A stretch of DNA of 58,753 nt from Alicyclobacillus fructus (GTDB lineage: Bacteria; Bacillota; Bacilli; Alicyclobacillales; Alicyclobacillaceae). Every line of letters starts with the position of its first letter. Position 1 is the first letter of the stretch. Positions 35,050 to 44,762 of this stretch are shown here, one piece after another. The translations under genes were made by a program, and so were the position numbers. The notes under the pieces were generated by a model. That model was not told where the DNA came from. It made no database searches and saw only the letters and a program-made list of their open reading frames with translations. Where the stretch lies: NCBI RefSeq assembly GCF_017329605.1, contig NZ_JAFMTY010000022.1, positions 1-58,753 of the forward strand, written 5' to 3'.

Positions 35050-36636
35050 ATGAAAGTTCCGCTCACGCCTCTCGACTGGTTGCGCCGGGCTCGAAAGCTC
35101 TATCCGCATAAGATTGCCGTGGTGGACGGCCCGCAAAGGTTCACGTACGGTGAGTTCTCGAGCCGAGTCAATCGGCTCTCTCATGCGTTGTTGGAACTTG
35201 GTGTGTCACGGGGCTCCAAGGTCGCGGTGTTGTGCCCGAACACCCATCCAATGCTCGAAGCCTTCTTTGGCATCTGCCAATTGGGTGCGGTCATCGTGCC
35301 TATCAACATTCGTCTTCAGCCGGAAGAAATCGCTTACATTCTCGATCACAGCGAGAGCGAGGTGCTAATTGTCGATAGCGAATGGGGGCATGTGGTGGAA
35401 TCCATTCTGCCTGGACGACCTGGACTGCGCCACGTGATTCAGATTGCAGGCCACGATTGGCCCATGGAGGCCTACGACTATGAGGCGTTGCTCGAGCGCG
35501 CCTCGGACCAGCCTATTGAGACACAGATTGATGAAGATCAGCCGCTGAGCATCAATTACACCAGTGGCACGACTTCGCGCCCCAAGGGCGTGGTTCTCAC
35601 GCACCGCAACAGCTACCTGAACGCGGCGGACTTTTTGTTTCATCTTCGCGTCACGCATGACGACGTGTACTTGCACACCTTGCCGTTATTTCACGTGAAT
35701 GGCTGGGGAGGTGTGTGGGCGATCACGGCGGTGGGCGGCACGCACATCTGTCTGCGAAAGGTGGATCCCGCGGTCATCCTTCGCCTGTATGTGGACGAGG
35801 GGGTGACCCTCGCGTGTGCGGCGCCAACTGTCCTCAACATGATTCTCCAACACCCTGGTGTGGAGCATGTGCATCTGAATCGCCGCACTCGCATGGCCAC
35901 GGCGGGCTCTCCGCCGCCCGCGGCCGTGATCGAGAAAGCAGAGAAATTTCTTCAAATGGAGATTGTGCACGTGTATGGACTGACAGAAACCTCTCCGTTC
36001 ATCACCTATTGCGAGTGGACGCAGACGAATGACCAACTCCAGGGTGACGCACGCGCGCGGGCCAAGGCGAGACAAGGGGTGGAAATGGTCTTCGCCGGAG
36101 AAGTGAAAGTCGTGCGCGAGGACGGTCAGGAAGTGGCTTGGAATGGCCAGGAGGTAGGCGAAATCGTGGCTCGCGGCAACGTCGTGATGGATGGTTACTA
36201 CAAGAATCCGGACGAGACGGCGAAGGCGATCCGCGATGGATGGTTTTATACAGGTGATCTGGCGGTCGTCCACCCGAATGGGCATATCGAAATTGTCGAT
36301 CGGCTGAAGGACATCATTATTTCGGGTGGAGAAAACGTGTCTTCCGTGGAGGTCGAAGGCGTACTCTACGAGCACCCCGATGTCATTGAGGCTGGGGTCG
36401 TATCGAGACCAGACGAGCAATGGGGAGAGGTTCCAGTCGCGTTCGTCGTGAAGAAGCCCGGTACGCAGTTGACGGAAGAGGAACTGAGGGCGTTTTGCCG
36501 GGCGCGACTTGCTCACTTCAAGGTGCCGAAGGCATTCTACTTCGTTGATCAGTTGCCTCGAACAGCGACGGGCAAACTTCAGAAGTTCAAGCTTCGTGAG
36601 ATGCTCTGGACGGGCATGGAGAAGCGGGTTCACTGA
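35050..36636 (+). CDS. Acyl-CoA synthetase (AMP-forming)
   Basis: A 528-residue ligase activating a carboxylic acid with ATP and CoA. Motifs are YTSGTTSRPKG (AMP binding), TAGSPPPAAVIEKAEKFL, VYGLTETSPFITYC, DGWFYTGDLAVVHPNGHIEIVDR, KDIIISGGENVSSVEVEG and PRTATGKLQKFKLRE with the catalytic Lys. Overall it resembles medium- or long-chain fatty-acid CoA ligases. CCAGGAGGATTCCT sets ATG 35050. It is a single-gene transcript. Confidence 0.93.
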   Translation: MKVPLTPLDWLRRARKLYPHKIAVVDGPQRFTYGEFSSRVNRLSHALLELGVSRGSKVAVLCPNTHPMLEAFFGICQLGAVIVPINIRLQPEEIAYILDHSESEVLIVDSEWGHVVESILPGRPGLRHVIQIAGHDWPMEAYDYEALLERASDQPIETQIDEDQPLSINYTSGTTSRPKGVVLTHRNSYLNAADFLFHLRVTHDDVYLHTLPLFHVNGWGGVWAITAVGGTHICLRKVDPAVILRLYVDEGVTLACAAPTVLNMILQHPGVEHVHLNRRTRMATAGSPPPAAVIEKAEKFLQMEIVHVYGLTETSPFITYCEWTQTNDQLQGDARARAKARQGVEMVFAGEVKVVREDGQEVAWNGQEVGEIVARGNVVMDGYYKNPDETAKAIRDGWFYTGDLAVVHPNGHIEIVDRLKDIIISGGENVSSVEVEGVLYEHPDVIEAGVVSRPDEQWGEVPVAFVVKKPGTQLTEEELRAFCRARLAHFKVPKAFYFVDQLPRTATGKLQKFKLREMLWTGMEKRVH

Positions 36637-36657
36637 CGAAGCGCGAACGGCACGTGA

Positions 36658-36690
36658 GAAGGGACCATGCGGATTTCAGCTGGTCCCTTC
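36658..36690. terminator. Convergent terminator
   Basis: GAAGGGACCA (36658-36667) and TGGTCCCTTC (36681-36690) form a 10-bp perfect stem between the acyl-CoA ligase and perR. Confidence 0.65.
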
Positions 36691-36723
36691 ACCGTGTCGA
36701 CAGAAGGCTCCCACCGCACATGA

Positions 36724-37152
36724 TCACGACACCTGCTGCTTCTTGCACCGCGGGCAGACGCCGCGCACCTCGACGTGGTAGTCTTCAACTTCGAACCCCT
36801 CGGCTTCTGGCGGAACGGACAAGCGAATCGGCTCCTCCAGGTAGAAGTCGAACAGCGCACCGCAGCGCGTGCAGACCAGGTGATGGTGGGGTTCCACGTT
36901 GATGTCGAACCGGCTCGCGCCCTCGCCAACGCCAATCTCCTTCACGAGTCCCACCTGCGACAGTTGCTTTACCGTATTGTAGACGGTGGATACGCTCATG
37001 CTAGGAAAGCGGTCCTGCAGTGACGTGTAAATATCGTCCACGGTCGCATGACCGTCGTAGTCCAACAAGAACTGGAGAATGGCTTCTCGCTGCGGGGTCA
37101 CGCGCAGGCCGGCATTTTTCAACAACTGCACAGCGTCCTTCTGCGCCTGCAT
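36724..37152 (-). CDS. perR: PerR-like peroxide regulator (Fur family)
   Basis: A 142-residue regulator: winged helix (RVTPQREAILQFLL, FPSMSVSTVYNTVKQL) and C-terminal metal domain. EPHHHLVCTRCG and GVCPRCK give the CxxC zinc pairs, and RFDINVEPHHH with LFDF supplies the His and Asp regulatory ligands of PerR. Peroxide oxidises a ligand His in the Fe form and releases DNA. AAAGGAGGGGGTGAC sets ATG 37152. It is divergent from ahpC with PerR-box-like sites between, so PerR rather than Fur is favoured. Confidence 0.87.
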   Translation of the reverse strand: MQAQKDAVQLLKNAGLRVTPQREAILQFLLDYDGHATVDDIYTSLQDRFPSMSVSTVYNTVKQLSQVGLVKEIGVGEGASRFDINVEPHHHLVCTRCGALFDFYLEEPIRLSVPPEAEGFEVEDYHVEVRGVCPRCKKQQVS

Positions 37153-37197
37153 GTCACCCCCTCCTTTCATCCGTGGTTTTACTCGATTCTATCCCCT

Positions 37198-37284
37198 TTG
37201 ACAACCGTCATCGCTTTTTTTATAATGCGACCTAGATGAGAACGATTCTAAAGTACGACTCATTACGAGTTGATTATAATTCAA
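37198..37284 (+). promoter_or_regulatory. ahpC promoter with PerR-box-like sites
   Basis: TTGACA (37198-37203) and TATAAT (37221-37226) are both consensus with 17-bp spacing, the strongest promoter in the window. TGAGAACGATTCTAA (37237-37251), at the start site, matches 11 of 14 defined positions of the PerR box TTATAATNATTATAA on the minus strand. TTGATTATAATTCAA (37270-37284) is a second palindromic candidate. Confidence 0.7.
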
Positions 37285-37400
37285 TGTTCTCATTCTGCAA
37301 AGCTCTCTCGCGGCGCGAGACGAGCCCGATTCGGTCCATCCCGCTTCGGCGGAGGACATACATCCGCTCACATTCACCTTACGAAGGAGGATGATCGTCG

Positions 37401-37964
37401 ATGTCTCTCGTGGGCAAGAAGATTCAGCCGTTCAAGGCCATGGCGTACCGCAACGGCGAGTTCATTGAGGTGACGGATCAAGATCTGTTGGGCAAGTGGA
37501 GCATCCTGTGCTTCTATCCGGCGGACTTTTCGTTCGTGTGCCCGACGGAGTTGGAGGACCTGCAGGAGCACTATGACGAGCTGAAGAAGCTCGGCGTGGA
37601 AGTGTACTCCGTTTCGACGGACACGCACTTCGTGCACAAGGCTTGGCACGACGTGTCGCCGTCCATTCAGAAGATCACCTACACGATGATCAGCGACGCG
37701 ACGCACGAGATTTCCCGCAACTTTGACGTGCTCATCGAGGACCAGGGGGTCGCGGAGCGCGCCACGTTCCTCATCGATCCGGACGGCGTCATCCAGGCCA
37801 TCGAGATCACGGCGGACGGGATCGGCCGCGACGCGTCGACGCTGATTCCGAAGGTGAAGGCCGCACAGTATGTGCGCAATCACCCCGGTGAGGTCTGCCC
37901 GGCGAAGTGGAAGGAAGGCGAGAAGACGCTCAAGCCGAGCCTCGATCTCGTCGGCAAGATCTGA
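37401..37964 (+). CDS. ahpC: Alkyl hydroperoxide reductase, peroxiredoxin AhpC
   Basis: A 187-residue typical 2-Cys peroxiredoxin. The peroxidatic Cys is in [30 protein letters not shown] follows, and the resolving Cys is in [13 protein letters not shown] near the end. It reduces peroxides and is recycled by AhpF. GAAGGAGGATGATCGTCG sets the ATG. It lies 18 bp before ahpF in one operon. Confidence 0.97.
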   Translation: MSLVGKKIQPFKAMAYRNGEFIEVTDQDLLGKWSILCFYPADFSFVCPTELEDLQEHYDELKKLGVEVYSVSTDTHFVHKAWHDVSPSIQKITYTMISDATHEISRNFDVLIEDQGVAERATFLIDPDGVIQAIEITADGIGRDASTLIPKVKAAQYVRNHPGEVCPAKWKEGEKTLKPSLDLVGKI

Positions 37965-37982
37965 GGAGGTGTTGGCCTGACC

Positions 37983-39512
37983 ATGGTGCTCGACGATGAA
38001 ATTCGAGAGCAACTGAAACAGTATCTCGAGCTCATGGAAGGCGACGTCGTGATCCGGGTTGCGCCCGGGTCCGACGACGCCTCCCGCGATATGATGGAGC
38101 TCGTGAACGAATTGAAATCGATGTCGCCCAAGATTCACGTGGAAGAGGCTGATCTTCCGCGGCGTCCGAGCTTCAGCGTGAACCGCCCGGGCGAGGACAC
38201 GGGCATCGTGTTTGCCGGCGCACCGCTTGGACACGAGTTCACATCGCTCGTTCTGGCGCTTTTGCAGGTGAGCGGTCGGCCGCCCAAGGTGGATGAGTCG
38301 GTCATCCGCCAGATTCAGAGCCTCGAGGGCACGTACGAATTCGAGACGTACGTCAGCTTAAGCTGCCACAACTGCCCAGACGTGGTGCAGGCCCTCAACC
38401 TGATGAGCGTGCTGAATCCGAACATCCGGCACACGATGATCGACGGCGCCGTGTTCAAGTCGGAAGTGGAAGAGAAGAACGTGATGGCGGTGCCGACGGT
38501 GTATCTCAACGGGGAATTCTTCGAGAGCGGGCGCATGTCCGTGGAGGAGATCCTCGCGAAGCTCGGCAGCCAAGCGGACGTCTCCGACCTGAATGCGCGC
38601 GACCCGTACGACGTCCTGGTGATTGGCGGCGGCCCCGCGGGCGCGAGTGCGGCCATTTACGCGGCCCGCAAGGGCATCCGAACCGGCATCGTGGTGGACC
38701 GGTTCGGCGGCCAGGTGAACGACACGCTCGGCATCGAGAACTTCATCAGCGTGAAGTACACCGAAGGGCCGAAATTCGCCGCCCAGCTTGAGGAACATGT
38801 CCGTCATTACAATATCGACATTATCAAATCTCAACGCGCGAAACAATTGCGAAAAGGCGATCTCATCGAGGTCGATCTCGAAAGCGGCGCGACACTCAAG
38901 TCGAAGACGGTCATCATCGCGACAGGTGCCCGCTGGCGCAACCTGGGCGTCCCTGGCGAGAAGGAGTTGCAGACCAAGGGTGTAGCCTACTGCCCGCACT
39001 GCGACGGCCCGCTCTTCCAGGGCAAGCGCGTGGCCGTGATCGGCGGCGGCAACTCTGGCATTGAGGCGGCCATCGATCTCGCGGGTCTCGCGTCGCACGT
39101 CACCGTGCTCGAGTTTTTGCCTCAGCTCAAGGCGGATGAGATCTTGCAGAAGCGGCTGTTCAGTCTGCCCAACGTCACGGTGCTCACGAACGTCGAGACG
39201 AAGGAGATCCTCGGCACGGAGCGCGTGACGGGCATTCGCTATGCCGATCGCGCCACGGGCGAGGAGCACCAGCTGGAGCTCGAAGGCGTGTTCGTGCAAA
39301 TCGGCCTCGTGCCGAACACGGAGTGGCTCGGCGATTTCGTCGAGAAGACGCGGTTCGGCGAAATTGTCGTCGACAGCCGCGGCCAGACGAGCGTCGAGGG
39401 CGTGTTTGCGGCGGGCGACTGCACCAACGTGCCGTACAAGCAGATCATCATCTCCATGGGCTCCGGCGCGACGGCCGCGCTCGGCGCGTTCGATTACCTG
39501 ATCCGTCATTGA
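37983..39512 (+). CDS. ahpF: Alkyl hydroperoxide reductase subunit F
   Basis: A 509-residue flavoprotein disulfide reductase. The N-terminal double thioredoxin-like domain carries CHNC (SLSCHNCPD); the C-terminal thioredoxin-reductase part has [17 protein letters not shown] for FAD, CPHC in [10 protein letters not shown] and [16 protein letters not shown] for NADH. It reduces AhpC with NADH. Start ATG 37983 follows GAGGAGGTG by eleven bases. Confidence 0.96.
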   Translation: MVLDDEIREQLKQYLELMEGDVVIRVAPGSDDASRDMMELVNELKSMSPKIHVEEADLPRRPSFSVNRPGEDTGIVFAGAPLGHEFTSLVLALLQVSGRPPKVDESVIRQIQSLEGTYEFETYVSLSCHNCPDVVQALNLMSVLNPNIRHTMIDGAVFKSEVEEKNVMAVPTVYLNGEFFESGRMSVEEILAKLGSQADVSDLNARDPYDVLVIGGGPAGASAAIYAARKGIRTGIVVDRFGGQVNDTLGIENFISVKYTEGPKFAAQLEEHVRHYNIDIIKSQRAKQLRKGDLIEVDLESGATLKSKTVIIATGARWRNLGVPGEKELQTKGVAYCPHCDGPLFQGKRVAVIGGGNSGIEAAIDLAGLASHVTVLEFLPQLKADEILQKRLFSLPNVTVLTNVETKEILGTERVTGIRYADRATGEEHQLELEGVFVQIGLVPNTEWLGDFVEKTRFGEIVVDSRGQTSVEGVFAAGDCTNVPYKQIIISMGSGATAALGAFDYLIRH

Positions 39513-39544
39513 CGCTCGCAACCGTCCCATCCAGTTCCCACTCA

Positions 39545-39585
39545 CCCCTGCGGCTCCGCATGCCCCCGCCGCAGGGGTCTTTTTG
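39545..39585 (+). terminator. Terminator of ahpCF
   Basis: CCCCTGCGGC (39545-39554) and GCCGCAGGGG (39568-39577) pair perfectly and are followed by TCTTTTTG. Confidence 0.88.
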
Positions 39586-39718
39586 TTCCCTGCGGCGGGG
39601 CTGATAACTGCCGTGCATCGCCCCGGCGCAAGAATGGCATTGGCGCCATCGCGCCCGCGGATGGTACATTCAAATCAACCCGGCCGGGGAAGTGCGAGCG
39701 AGATCGAGGTGAACGCGC

Positions 39719-40726
39719 ATGCGACAACTGGTGATGGAAGCGCCTTCGCGCTTGCGCCTGTGCGAAGCGGAGGCGGCGGGATCGCCGGGGGACGGTCAGG
39801 TGCGGCTTCACACCATCATGGGCGGCATCTGCGGCTCGGATACGAAGGTGTATCACGGCCACCTGCGCCACGCGAGCTATCCCGTCCGCCCTGGGCATGA
39901 ACTCGTGGCCCGCGTCGTCGAAGTGGGGGCAGGCGTGGATCTTGCGCCGGGCGATCGCGTCGTGATCATTCCCAACACCTACTGTGGCGAATGTGTGCCT
40001 TGTCGCCGCGGGCAGACGAACGTGTGCGTCCGGAAGGCGTCGATTGGCATCAACGCGCCGGGGGGATTCGCGGAGGATTGGGTGATCGAGGCCAAGTACG
40101 CGGTGCCGGTGCCCGACGAGGTGAGTGACGTGGAGGCCGCGATGGTCGAACCGTTCGCCGTGGCTTGGCACGCTGTCCACCGGGCACGGGTCAGCGCGGG
40201 CGATGAGGTGCTCATCCTGGGCAGCGGCACGGAGGGCGCGCTCTGCGCCATGCTGGCGCAGTCGCTCGGCGCCCGAGTGACGGCGGCGGACGTGCGCGAG
40301 GACCGTTTGGCGTTCGTTCGGAGGATTGTGCCGGGCGTGCGCACGGCGCTCGTCTCGGAACTCGAGGCCGACGCGTACGCGACCGTCGTCGAAGCGGCGG
40401 GCGCGCCGGACGCCATCGCCGCGGCAGTGGCGTGCGTGCAGCCGAGGGGCTGCATCGTCGCGCTGGGCCTTGCGGAGGAGGCTCGGTTGCCGATGCAGGT
40501 CTTTGTCCGCAAGGAGGCGTCGCTTCTCGGGTCCATCATCTACGTCCGGCAGGATTTCGTGGACGCGCTCGCCCGGCTGAAGGGCGATCCCGCCCTGCGC
40601 CAAGCCTTCGACAAGCTGTGTGCGGGCGTGTGGCCGCTCGAGGCATACGCCGAGGCGTACCATCACGCGCTTTCCGGCAAGCCGGGCAAGGCGCTCATCG
40701 CCTTCGAAGGAGGCGCATCGCGATGA
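39719..40726 (+). CDS. Zinc-dependent medium-chain alcohol/polyol dehydrogenase
   Basis: A 335-residue MDR dehydrogenase. GGICGSDTKVYHG gives the catalytic-zinc Cys, GHELVARVVEVG the His/Glu pair, and the structural zinc loop is CGECVPCRRGQTNVC. The cofactor fold is VLILGSGTEGALCAMLAQSLG. The acceptor is NAD(P); the substrate is likely a sugar acid or polyol judging by the coupled TIM-barrel and sugar-acid-type transporter. GAGGTGAACGCGC sets ATG 39719. It overlaps the next gene by four bases. Confidence 0.88.
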   Translation: MRQLVMEAPSRLRLCEAEAAGSPGDGQVRLHTIMGGICGSDTKVYHGHLRHASYPVRPGHELVARVVEVGAGVDLAPGDRVVIIPNTYCGECVPCRRGQTNVCVRKASIGINAPGGFAEDWVIEAKYAVPVPDEVSDVEAAMVEPFAVAWHAVHRARVSAGDEVLILGSGTEGALCAMLAQSLGARVTAADVREDRLAFVRRIVPGVRTALVSELEADAYATVVEAAGAPDAIAAAVACVQPRGCIVALGLAEEARLPMQVFVRKEASLLGSIIYVRQDFVDALARLKGDPALRQAFDKLCAGVWPLEAYAEAYHHALSGKPGKALIAFEGGASR

Positions 40727-41538
40727 AGTGGAGCGTGTGCACCACCGGGATGAAGGAGCGGTCCCTCGAGGACATCCTGAAGCTCGTCCGCGCCTGGCGG
40801 GCGTCCGGCGTCCCCGTGGACGGCCTGGAGCTGTGGGTCGGCCATGTCGAGCCCTATGCCGCGGCCGGTCGGATGGCGCTCGAGGAACTCGCGTCGAGGC
40901 TCGCCGACGAGGGACTCAGCGTGCCGGTCATCAGCGGCTACACCTATTTCTCCCGCAGCCCGCGCGATCGCGACTCCGACCTCCGGGACGTGCGCCGCTA
41001 CGCCGAGATGGCCTCCGCGCTTGGCGGCCCTGCCATTCGGACGTTCTTCGGCCACCTGCCTTCGCGCGCGGCGAGCCCCGAGCTGTGGGATGAGTCCCTG
41101 GCCGCACTGGTCGAAGCGCGGATCATCGCGCAAGGCATGGGATCGGATCTCCTGGTGGAGACCCATTACCAGACGTTTGCGGATTCTCTCGACAGCCTGC
41201 GCAGTCTGCTCCACTCGGTTCCGGGCGGCGATCTCGGCCTGATCTTCGATGCTGCCAACTTTAACCCGGACCACCTCGACCCGCTCGAAGTGCTTCGGGA
41301 GGTGTATCCAGCCGTTCGGCACGTGCACTGCAAAAACTACCATTGGAATCATGAGGCGTGGTACCAGAGCGTCCCAGTCTCGGCGTTCGATCCGTCGGGA
41401 GACGTGGACAACGACCGCGTGCTGCGGGAACTTGCCGCGCGCGGATATCAGGGATTCGTATCGCTCGAGTACTTCGGCCGGCGAGGCTTTCCGGCGCTTC
41501 TGCAATCGCTTGAAGAGGCGAGATGGCGGTCGGCGTAA
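40723..41538 (+). CDS. TIM-barrel sugar isomerase/epimerase-like protein
   Basis: A 271-residue AP-endonuclease-2-type TIM barrel. Probable metal ligands are Glu in LLVETHYQTF, Asp/Asn in LIFDAANFNPDHLD, His in HVHCKNY and Glu in FVSLEYFG. The family interconverts keto sugars or sugar acids. It overlaps the dehydrogenase stop (ATGA) and precedes the transporter by 24 bp, so the three act together. Confidence 0.83.
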   Translation: MKWSVCTTGMKERSLEDILKLVRAWRASGVPVDGLELWVGHVEPYAAAGRMALEELASRLADEGLSVPVISGYTYFSRSPRDRDSDLRDVRRYAEMASALGGPAIRTFFGHLPSRAASPELWDESLAALVEARIIAQGMGSDLLVETHYQTFADSLDSLRSLLHSVPGGDLGLIFDAANFNPDHLDPLEVLREVYPAVRHVHCKNYHWNHEAWYQSVPVSAFDPSGDVDNDRVLRELAARGYQGFVSLEYFGRRGFPALLQSLEEARWRSA

Positions 41539-41562
41539 TCCGTGAGACGAGGAGGAGATGGC

Positions 41563-42870
41563 GTGAAACACCGGCGTTGGTGGATCGGCGTGTTGATCGC
41601 CGTGGGCGTGATTGTCAACTACTTGGACCGGTCGGCCACTTCGATGGCCACGAAGCCAATTGAGGGCACGTTTCACCTGACAGCCGGCCAGATGGGCATC
41701 GTGCTCTCGGCCTTCAGTTGGTCGTACGCGCTGTTGCAAATTCCGGTGGGTGCCTTGCTCGACAAAATTGGCGTCAAATGGGTCATTCGCTTGGGGATGG
41801 TGCTGTGGTCCATCGCCTGCTTCGTCACGGCGGCGGCCATGGGGCAAGGGTTGCTCCTGCTGGGGCGCGTGCTGCTTGGCATCGGCGAGGCGCCGTATTT
41901 CCCGGCGGCGGTGAAGTCCGTGGGCTACTGGTTCCCCGTCGCGGAGCGCGCGCGGGCGGTGTCCCTTTATGACTCGGAGTCCAAGCTCGCGAGCGCGATT
42001 GGCGCGCCGCTCCTGGCGTTTGCCATCACGGAGTGGGGCTGGCGCGGTGGCTTCATCGCAACGGGCATTCTGAGCGTCGTTTACGTGTTCATCTACTGGG
42101 CCATGTATCGCGATCCGCGCGAAGACAAGTGGTTGTCGCGGGAAGAGTTGGCGTACATCGAGGAGGGCGGATCGCAGGAGGAAGGTCAAGCGGAAGGCGG
42201 GCTGTGGCGCAACTTGGGCCATCTGTTGCGCTACCGCAAGGTGTGGGGCGTGTTCATCGGATTTGCGGCGTACGCCTACTCGTTCTGGCTCTTTTTGTCC
42301 TGGCTTCCGGGCTATCTGGAGGGCCAGATGCACATGTCCGTGTTGAAGACAGGTTGGTTCGCGGCCATTCCTTGGCTCGTCGGGTTCGCGTCCGAGTTGT
42401 TTGTCGCGGGCTTTCTCATCGACTGGCTCGTGAAGCGCGGCAGGAATCCGCTTCGGGTGCGCAAAACCGTGCTCGTGGTGTGCTTGCTCCTCGGGCTCAC
42501 CGTCATCGGCGCCGCGTACACGCGTTCGCCAGGCTGGGCCGTGTTCTTCATCTCCATCGCGCTCGGCGCCTTGGTCTGCACCTCGTCCATCGCGATGAGC
42601 ATTCCGACGTTCATCGCGCCCAAGGGCACGGTGGGCGTCCTCACGGGGTTTCTCACGTTTGGCAACAACGCCATGGGCATACTTGCTCCAATTGTAACCG
42701 GTTTCATTGTGCAGGCGACGGGATCGTTCATGGATGCGTTCCTCTGCGCGGCCGTGATTCTCTTCATTGGCGTGTTGAGCTACGCGTTCCTGTTGACCGA
42801 TCTCGACCGCATCCCGTCCCGGAATGCCCAGGCGGGCGCGTCTTCGGCGGCCAAAATGCCTATTCCATGA
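41563..42870 (+). CDS. MFS transporter, anion:cation symporter (hexuronate/galactonate) type
   Basis: A 435-residue, 12-helix transporter. VIVNYLDRSATSMATKPI is the ACS family start, followed by FSWSYALLQIPVGALLDKIGVKWVIR and GRVLLGIGEAPYFPAAVKSVGYWFP. Relatives import sugar acids such as hexuronates or galactonate. AGGAGGAGATGGC sets GTG 41563. It is the last gene of the dehydrogenase/TIM-barrel operon. Confidence 0.87.
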   Translation: MKHRRWWIGVLIAVGVIVNYLDRSATSMATKPIEGTFHLTAGQMGIVLSAFSWSYALLQIPVGALLDKIGVKWVIRLGMVLWSIACFVTAAAMGQGLLLLGRVLLGIGEAPYFPAAVKSVGYWFPVAERARAVSLYDSESKLASAIGAPLLAFAITEWGWRGGFIATGILSVVYVFIYWAMYRDPREDKWLSREELAYIEEGGSQEEGQAEGGLWRNLGHLLRYRKVWGVFIGFAAYAYSFWLFLSWLPGYLEGQMHMSVLKTGWFAAIPWLVGFASELFVAGFLIDWLVKRGRNPLRVRKTVLVVCLLLGLTVIGAAYTRSPGWAVFFISIALGALVCTSSIAMSIPTFIAPKGTVGVLTGFLTFGNNAMGILAPIVTGFIVQATGSFMDAFLCAAVILFIGVLSYAFLLTDLDRIPSRNAQAGASSAAKMPIP

Positions 42871-42909
42871 CCGCGGCGAGGCGGAGCATGCGCTCCGCCT
42901 CGATGCCTT

Positions 42910-43554
42910 TCAACCCTGCATGACCTCCAGCAGAAATCGGTTGTGTCTTCGTTCGTGTCCCATGCGCGTTGCGGGCCCGTGGCCTGGGTAGATCTCGAGA
43001 TCATCCGGCCATTGGAGGATGCGCTTGAGCGACGCCTGCATGGCTCCCGGATCTGATCCCTCCAGATCCACACGCCCGATAGTGCCTGCAAACAACGTGT
43101 CCCCGGAGAACACCACGCGCTTGCCGACGAAACAGACGCTTCCCGGCGAATGACCCGGCGTGTGCCACACGGTGAACGTTTCGTCGCCGAGCGTAAGTTC
43201 ATCGCCGTCCTGCAGCCACGCGTCCGGTTGGCGCAAATCCGGCGCATCGTCCGCGAGGTACGCCCGGTACCAGTGCGGGGCGCGGTTCCACGTGACGAGA
43301 TCGTCCCGGTGGAGGTACGACGGCACGCTGTACCGCTGGCGCAGGCGGTCCGCGCCGATGACGTGATCAAAGTGGCCGTGCGTGTTCCAGTTGGCGATGA
43401 GCTTGAGGCCCATCTCGTCGATGAACGAAAACACGGGATCCAGCGCGAGATCGCCCGGGTCAATGACGACAGCGTTCGCGCCGCGCTCCCACGACTCGGC
43501 AATCACGTAGCAGTTGGACTGGATGGGCGAGATGACGAAGCGGCGAATGTCCAC
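42910..43554 (-). CDS. Metallo-beta-lactamase-fold hydrolase (glyoxalase II-like)
   Basis: A 214-residue MBL-fold protein. THGHFDHVIGA is the HxHxDH zinc motif, HTPGHSPGSV supplies the next His, VFSGDTLF the bridging Asp and IYPGHGP the last His. The short form resembles YqgX-like glyoxalase II proteins. GGAAGGGGACTTCAC sets GTG 43554 and gives MDIRRFVISPIQSNCYVI; a longer reading is unlikely. Confidence 0.88.
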   Translation of the reverse strand: MDIRRFVISPIQSNCYVIAESWERGANAVVIDPGDLALDPVFSFIDEMGLKLIANWNTHGHFDHVIGADRLRQRYSVPSYLHRDDLVTWNRAPHWYRAYLADDAPDLRQPDAWLQDGDELTLGDETFTVWHTPGHSPGSVCFVGKRVVFSGDTLFAGTIGRVDLEGSDPGAMQASLKRILQWPDDLEIYPGHGPATRMGHERRHNRFLLEVMQG

Positions 43555-43685
43555 GTGAAGTCCCCTTCCCGTCGTTGAAACGTCCACCCCCAAGTGTAGC
43601 AGGTCGCCGGGTTCGGGTGAAAATGCGGGGAAACGTGCCCGCGCTGGAGGTCCTTCGCGGGTTGAAACGGATGCCTCTCGGGCCA

Positions 43686-44558
43686 TCACGGTGCGCACAT
43701 GCGCTTCACGAATGCGATGAACGCGCGGGCGACGGGCGACAGGGTCGTGTGGGTGTGCCAGGCCATGTAGACGGACCGCTTGCACGGCTCGCACAGCCGG
43801 AGGACGTGGACGGGCAACTGGGCGAGCTGGGCGTGCAGCGGCACCACGGCGACGCCGACGCCGGCGGCCACGAGCCCCGCCACGGTCAGGTCTTCGACGC
43901 CTTCCATGGCCACGCGCGGCGTGAATCCCGCGTCCGCGCAGTAGCGCTCAATCACGTGGCGGATACCGCTCTCGCGGGCGTAAGCGACGAACGGCTCCTC
44001 GGCGAGATCGGACAGGTGACACTGGTCCTTCGCCGCAAGCGGGTGATCGAGGGGGACGATGGCCACGAGTTCCTCCTGCAGGATTTCGACGAGCGTCAGG
44101 TGCGGCGCGTGTTGCGGCGTGCAGAACGCGATGTCGATCTCGCCGGCATCGAGCTGTTGCAAGAGCTTCTGGGTCGGCGCTTCGGACAGCCGGACGGTCA
44201 CACCGGGGTGCGTGCGGGTGAACGTGCGAATGACGTCGGGGAGGAAGCGCGTGCCGAGCGAGTAGATGAGGCCGACGTGGAGCACGCCCCGGGCCTGGCC
44301 CGCGAGCTCGGCGACCTTGCGAGCGCCCGCGGCTACCTCGGCGAGCGCCTGGCGGGCGTGAGGCAGAAACGCCTCGCCGCACGGCGTGAGGCGCACGCCC
44401 TGCGCGGTGCGCACGAAGAGCGGCGCGCCGAGATCGCCCTCGAGCTTTTGGATGGCCCGAGACAGCGCGGGTTGAGACACGCGGATGGCGTCCGCGGCGC
44501 GGCGAAAGCTCTGGTGCTCCGCCACGGCCAAAAAGTACTCGAGCTGGACAAGTTCCAT
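43686..44558 (-). CDS. LysR-family transcriptional regulator
   Basis: A 290-residue regulator with the standard HTH (LEYFLAVAEHQSFRRAADAI, RVSQPALSRAIQKLEGDLGAPLF) and a periplasmic-binding-like effector domain (GVLHVGLIYSLG, IDIAFCTPQ, VAAGVGVAVVPLH). GGGAGGATGCGC sets ATG 44558. It sits upstream of the MBL gene on the same strand with a 131-bp gap. The effector is unknown. Confidence 0.92.
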   Translation of the reverse strand: MELVQLEYFLAVAEHQSFRRAADAIRVSQPALSRAIQKLEGDLGAPLFVRTAQGVRLTPCGEAFLPHARQALAEVAAGARKVAELAGQARGVLHVGLIYSLGTRFLPDVIRTFTRTHPGVTVRLSEAPTQKLLQQLDAGEIDIAFCTPQHAPHLTLVEILQEELVAIVPLDHPLAAKDQCHLSDLAEEPFVAYARESGIRHVIERYCADAGFTPRVAMEGVEDLTVAGLVAAGVGVAVVPLHAQLAQLPVHVLRLCEPCKRSVYMAWHTHTTLSPVARAFIAFVKRMCAP

Positions 44559-44762
44559 GCGCATCCTCCCGATCCGCCGAGTGTTCACGACGCATTTGGT
44601 TCCATGACACCTGAGCTCAGGCGCCCTGTCAACCGGGGCGTTCCGCGGATCGGACCTCGTGTGAAAGTTGCGAGAATAGAGCTTGCGCAGTTGACGGCCA
44701 TCGTCATGCAACACCTGCAGCCCGTGCAGAAGTAAGGCTTGGGCGCGCGGCGGGCCTGCCCG

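Noticed and set aside
43575-44735. Long antisense frames in GC-rich genes (for example opposite the LysR gene, and similar cases opposite glcD and aceB)
   Set aside because: These are codon-bias shadows: His/Arg/Ala-rich translations without ribosome sites, opposite genes with clear family motifs.
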